From the NCBI GenBank assembly GCA_016801885.1, contig CM028894.1:10051241-10115240 (forward strand): 64,000 bases of DNA, written 5' to 3'. Origin of the DNA: Toxotes chatareus. Taxonomy: Eukaryota; Chordata; Actinopteri; Toxotidae. The position numbers were made by a program, and so were the translations under genes. Under the pieces are notes generated by a model, which saw only the letters and a program-made list of their open reading frames with translations, did not search any database and was not told where the DNA came from. Positions 59,840 through 64,000 of this stretch are shown here, piece by piece. Numbering within the stretch: the first letter of the stretch is position 1; the number at the start of each line of letters is the position of its first letter.

Positions 59840-60270
59840 CCCTTCGATTGATGCTGAAAGATTATGGCTTCACAGTCTGTCGCTGTCACCCACTGTACCA
59901 GAATGGTGGATAGAGATGCCGGCTGGGCCTTTGCTTGCACAGCGCTGTTTGCTTGGAACTGGCTATCGACACGGGCCATAAATCACTCTCTAATATTTTT
60001 ATGCATCCAGTCCGTCCAACTGCTGCTAATGTTTCCTCTCCCTGCTTCCTTTGTAACTCATTCGAGCTGAGCGGCGGCGCATGACAGTGTGTGCGTAATG
60101 GGGATTGCTAGAATCGGCTTGGCAGAGACACAGGCTCTGTTTGGATTGGCTTAAAAGTGCAGCTCCCTTGACCTTGCAGCAATGTGTGACATCAAGATTA
60201 TGTGAAAAGGGCAATTGAAGACAAATCAAATGCAGCCTTGAATTAAAGGACTTGCCCACCAACGTCACCA
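59840..60270. promoter_or_regulatory. Candidate cis-regulatory region
   Basis: Repeat-free sequence with more than a dozen CpGs over about 280 bases (TTCGATTG, GTCGCTG, GATGCCGG, ATCGACACGGG, GTCCGTCC, TCGAGCTGAGCGGCGGCGC, GTGCGTAATG, AATCGGC). An AT-rich core, TCTAATATTTTTATGC, lies near 59990. No convincing frame is present. Confidence 0.32.
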
Positions 60271-60912
60271 TTGAGGCCCCAGTCCTACATAAATCCTGTG
60301 TCAGTATTTAAATGTGCCTCCACAGTTCTTAAATGCTAAACACTGTCACGTTGCATTACAAAACCTGTCTCTCAAATGCACGCTTACTTTTCCATTCCCC
60401 TACGCATTTGTACAACTGAATCGGAAAAGAGACTTCCCAAGAAATTTCCCTCAGAAGTGGTAAATCTCCTGAAGCTGCTACATCTTTTGCCTTGAGTTGA
60501 TCACTTTATCTGTGACCCCGACCCCAAACAATCTCCCTCCCCGGCACAGTGACTGAGGCTGTTGTTGCCCCCACTGCCATCATGTCCTGACCTCTGCTGC
60601 CTTAGCTTGTCACAGTCTTATCAAATGCTATCTGATAGCAAAACAGGGCCCAAAGCAAGCAAACAAATCTGGTCCGATCTATCTGGCTCTTAAAGGAATT
60701 GACGCTCCCCCTTCCTCCTCTTCTTCTTCTGTGTTTTTTTTCCCTCCATCCATCAACACCTGTGGTGGTTTAAGGGAAATTTACTGCTCTGTGTGTTTCA
60801 TCTTTGTGATTTTGTTTGTGCAAGTTTACCTATCTGGATGTCTCATTTGGAATGTGTGGATATGCGTGTTTGCTGGTCCGTGTGTGCATGATAAGCAAAT
60901 GGGATCACGCTT
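60271..60912. other. Unannotated noncoding sequence
   Basis: A pyrimidine-rich tract (about 60708-60750) is the only feature noted. Confidence 0.55.
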
Positions 60913-61130
60913 TGAAAAATAGTTCAAAACTCTGGGAAATAAGCTGATTGTCTTTCTTGCCAAGTGCTAGATGAGAAGATTGAAATCACTCCCATGTCTG
61001 TCACAGCGTCTGATACAGTTTAAAGGTTAAAAAAAAAAAAAAAAACCCACCTACTTTTACCACTAAAACTCACTGCATGTCAAATCTTGTTTAATCTGTA
61101 AAAAAAAAAATCCAAAGTGAAGAAAATGAG
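60913..61130 (+). mobile_element. Foldback-type teleost element, one arm
   Basis: GAAAAATAGTTCAAAACTCTG, GGGAAATAAGCTGATTG, TCTTTCTTGCCAAGTGCTAG, ATGAGAAGATTG, CTCCCATGTCTGTCAC, then ACCCACCTACTTTTACC, AAACTCACTGCATG, CTTGTTTAATCTGTA and CCAAAGTGAAG. This is the outer-to-inner order of the arm in the orientation opposite to 35951-36153. It carries A-runs at 61029-61045 and 61100-61110 and lacks its central part. Confidence 0.75.
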
Positions 61131-61574
61131 AACGGACTGTCATTAAACACCTGCTCAGAACAGTGTCCAGTCATCCTTAGCAACCATAACTAGGCATCAC
61201 GGGTCTGTCAAGGTTTGGATTTCTCTACATGTTGAAGCAGTGTGCATGGGTCTGTAGTAAGAGCACATTCACTGTGTTGTATTTCCCCCTTAGAGTGGAG
61301 GCTTGCCCCCAAACATATTAAATATACACATAAAGTCATACAAAATGAAAAATGGCAGAAAATTGACAAATTGATTGTAGTTTATCAGTTACTGATGAGT
61401 AGGTTTATGACCTATTGATCATAAATATTAACCAATAGAACATCTGACGACACTTTTCATGACTCCCTGTGCTGCAGTGTTGACATGTAGATAGGTTTCA
61501 CATGGAGGCACCTGACTGACTGCCAATTGTAGCCTTGTATTTCAATTCACGCTGATGTTTGCAGAGAATTGTAT
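61131..61574. other. Unannotated noncoding sequence
   Basis: Nothing recognised. Confidence 0.55.
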
Positions 61575-61800
61575 AAAGCGAGGGGAGCACGCTGTTAATG
61601 CACCTTCCCACGCACATCATTCACTTTCTCTTTCACACACAAAACACACATAGACGTAGCAAATGACAATGTATTCACATCTCCCTCGTCCCAGGTGCGC
61701 TGTAATGAGCCTGCATTATTTCGCCGCTTTGCTTTGAATGAGACAGAATTCAACGAGCATTCAACAGTCAACACAATCACTGTCTACTCCTGTAAACGCC
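61575..61800. promoter_or_regulatory. Candidate cis-regulatory block
   Basis: About ten CpGs lie in repeat-free sequence (AAGCGAGG, GCACGCTG, CCACGCAC, AGACGTAG, CCTCGTCCC, GTGCGCTG, TTCGCCGC, CAACGAGC, AAACGCC), with GTAATGAGCCTGCATTATTTC at about 61702. A short ACACA-rich stretch near 61636 is low-complexity. Confidence 0.27.
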
Positions 61801-62549
61801 TCTGAATAGACTACTCACTTTCTGTGCTCATATGAAGTGACAATAAGTAAAATGAGGAACCGTGGCGTAATTTGATTTTGCTATTCATTCTGGTTAAAAA
61901 CAGTACATGTTCTGCCAGTGAGAGAAGACTTCTTCACAGGCGTTGAAGGAAAACTTACCATCACTAGAGTAATTTAGGGCTTTACGGTGCTCATGTGGGT
62001 AACTGAATGCATCATCAAAATACAAATCTCTTTCAAAGCCTTCTTATTAAAAAAAAAAAAAAAAAAACGTGGCACGAAAACAGAAGCGCTTGTGACAATA
62101 TTTTGTAAACTGATGAACAAATGATGTATTTAAAATTCAAGTCAGACTGTCACAGTGACGAGTTTTAGCTGCTGAAGTTAAAAAGAATAAATAAAATAAT
62201 TCGTCCCTCTATTTACCCTACTTCAGTGAAGTGGCAATCCAGTTTGTAGTGGTCATCAGGATGTGAGTCACTTTTGAAAGGTGATGGCCATAGAAGCACT
62301 CATTATAGAGACCATGAGAGCTGTGTGGAGTGGCAAACAGAAGAGATTTGTTTTGAAGGCTTACGATTTTCTGCATGTCCGGGGCTGAGCCTCTCAGCTC
62401 TCTGAAACAGTAATCTGCACATCTCTCTCCATTTCTATTCCCCTTCCTTTTCTCTGCAAATATCATGCTTTTTTTTTTTTTTTCTTCTATTGACCATGGA
62501 GGATGGTAGTCCTCATTTGGCTTTAGCAAACAAGCAAACAGACCCAAAA
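61801..62549. other. Unannotated noncoding sequence
   Basis: A 19-A run at 62049-62067 and a 15-T run at 62469-62483. The 111-codon minus-strand frame has no recognised motif. Confidence 0.55.
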
Positions 62550-62700
62550 GCACTTAATTGATTGTAATGGCCCATTTGGCCTTGTTTCGTCCACACTGGG
62601 TGGCTTTTTAAAACACTGGGCCCGAGCGACACGACAAGACAATTCAATAAGACTCTGTTTTGTGTTTTGGTTTGCCAGACGGCCCCTGATGCCACAGCCT
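62550..62700. promoter_or_regulatory. Candidate cis-regulatory block
   Basis: Repeat-free segment between two T-runs, with a CpG group at CCCGAGCGACACGAC (about 62620-62634), GTTTCGTCC and AGACGGCCC. Confidence 0.25.
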
Positions 62701-62796
62701 GCTGATTGCTCTTTTTTTTTTTTTTTCTACAGTCAGCTCATTTGACAGCAGCACAAATAACAGGCTGTGAAAGTCCACAACATTCTCCCTCATTCC

Positions 62797-62876
62797 CACA
62801 CACACACGCACACACATTGTCTTTCGGTTTCCCACAAACCGCAACCACACACACACCTGAACACACACACACACAC
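62797..62876. repeat. Compound (CA)n microsatellite
   Basis: Three CA arrays (62797-62817, 62845-62856 and 62861-62876) separated by non-repeat bases. The longest minus-strand frame in the window (167 codons, 62644-63147) runs across them and is not a gene. Confidence 0.93.
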
Positions 62877-64000
62877 TGACTGTATTTATTTTGCTCTTTT
62901 CTCTCTCCACCGCCACTATTTGGCAGGTGGCACAGTGCCGGCTTCCATTAGGGGGTGAAAAAAAAAATGGAGACTGAAAAAAATCTATAAAGGCAAATAA
63001 ACAAGAGTGGGAGCTGCTGCCAGCTTGCTTGCATTCCCTGCCGGATAATAGAAATGGAAGTGCGATAAGGTTCTTGTATAACCTCCCACGTTGGGGTGTA
63101 ACTGAGTTCACTTTCCCTTTCCTGCATTTAGATTCTGGCTTTGACACTGGTTAATGCTATATGATTTGGTCTAAATAAATCATACACATGTATACACACA
63201 GTGCACATGGACGTGAACCTTCTGTACTGGCAGACTAATATCCTGCACAGCATAGTTAGTTAGTTTGTGGCACAGATATCAAAATTAAGTCTTTTATTTG
63301 AGTGGATTATTGTAATTATTTAACTATACCTCCAATAGATTTTATAGGTGCAGCTGTAGCCATGGAGGTGTAACATCCTCATTTGATCACTGAGGCAGCG
63401 TTTGATACCATGATGTAATTACACATGCCAAATAAGTGACTTTGTTATGCATGCCTCAGACTAATCTTAACTCATTATCAATTAAACAAGTGTAACAACC
63501 AGGGGCAGGTGCTTACAAGTGGCAAGCCATAGTAATTGATGCCAGACCCTTTGTTTTTTTTAGTGGAGAACCATCATCAAGGCCATAACTCTGACCTTAG
63601 ATACTCCATCCAAGTAGTGAGGTGGGGGACATGTCTACTTTTGCAGATAGTCCAAGGACCAGCAAAGTCCGGTAATTTACATACCTCTTTGTACCTCATC
63701 AAGCACCAAACATTGGTGAGGGCCTCAGGTTTTATGCACATTACAGGGACACATTGGCTTTTATGTTCTGTGGAATGGGATATAACAGGGCTGGGCTGGG
63801 GTCGGTTCATCAGACCATTTCACCTCCTCGTATTAAATGTCCTTATCCTTGGGATAGAGAAGCTTTTGGGCGAGAAAGGAGGAGCCTCTTCAAAGCTTGT
63901 CTTGTCATCTGAAGGAATGCATGAGGCATTCTCTGCCTTGACTGAGAGCGAGGGATTGATAATGGAATCAGACGAAAATACAACATGGGCAGTAAAGAGG
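62877..64000. other. Unannotated noncoding sequence
   Basis: About 62905-63100 has GC-balanced repeat-free patches (GGCAGGTGGCACAGTGCCGG near 62924). The remainder to the window end shows no gene or recognised repeat. Confidence 0.55.

Noticed and set aside
62644..63147. Longest open frame (167 codons, minus strand)
   Set aside because: It runs through CA arrays and a T-run. The Val-Cys and Lys stretches are microsatellite translation and no family motif is present.
1..64000. CRISPR array, operon, phage or plasmid features
   Set aside because: No spaced direct repeats, dense coding or bacterial signals. Composition and repeats are those of a vertebrate nuclear genome.

Overview
The window looks like noncoding nuclear DNA from a vertebrate, most probably a percomorph-type teleost fish. 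The reasons are sparse CpG over most of its length, many (CA)n/(TG)n microsatellites and long A/T runs, and old copies of dispersed repeats that I recognise from memory as teleost families. These are a Tc1-like transposon, a tRNA-derived SINE read on the minus strand, a non-LTR retrotransposon 3' end, a long foldback element, and several unclassified repeats. No open reading frame resembles a known protein, and I see no complete gene. I found no tRNA, rRNA, operon, CRISPR array or integrated virus. The window is either an intergenic desert or one or more very large introns, and the sequence alone does not decide which.

Left part (1-12.4 kb): a diverged dispersed repeat occurs twice (about 590-930 and 5605-5935). 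There is a purine-rich tract (about 3.75-4.28 kb), a possible micro-exon (4517-4592), and CA repeats at 4.6, 8.4 and 8.7 kb. The clearest mobile element is an internally deleted Tc1-like transposon at 8912-9404, with both terminal inverted repeats and TA flanks. It is followed by a CpG-retaining block (9609-9821).

Middle (12.4-37 kb): mostly single-copy sequence with several candidate cis-regulatory blocks (13.2-13.9, 17.4-18.7 and 22.8 kb). It also holds the longest microsatellite (37 TG units, 17189-17262), a perfect 14-bp hairpin (19579-19613), and copies of one teleost repeat at 23.7 kb and 27.2-27.8 kb. The second copy carries three degenerate tandem versions of one module. An exon-like open stretch follows a strong splice-acceptor-like tract at 32879. 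Foldback-element fragments lie at 33.9 and 36.0 kb.

Right part (37-64 kb): a SINE (37348-37506, minus), two foldback-element copies with both arms (47429-47720 and 48996-49340) and one single-arm copy (60913-61130). There is also a diverged repeat at 55.67-55.99 kb and a decayed LINE 3' end (58250-58730). Between them are CpG-clustered candidate regulatory blocks (44.5, 54.4, 56.8 and 59.9 kb) and a perfect RFX X-box palindrome (57951-57964). A second exon-like stretch (46180-46314) sits behind a long pyrimidine tract.

No genes work together here. If the window has a function, it is most likely cis-regulatory, and that rests on inference from composition and motifs. I found no convincing previously undescribed system. 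Repeat families were recognised from memory and by comparing copies inside the window, without a database search.
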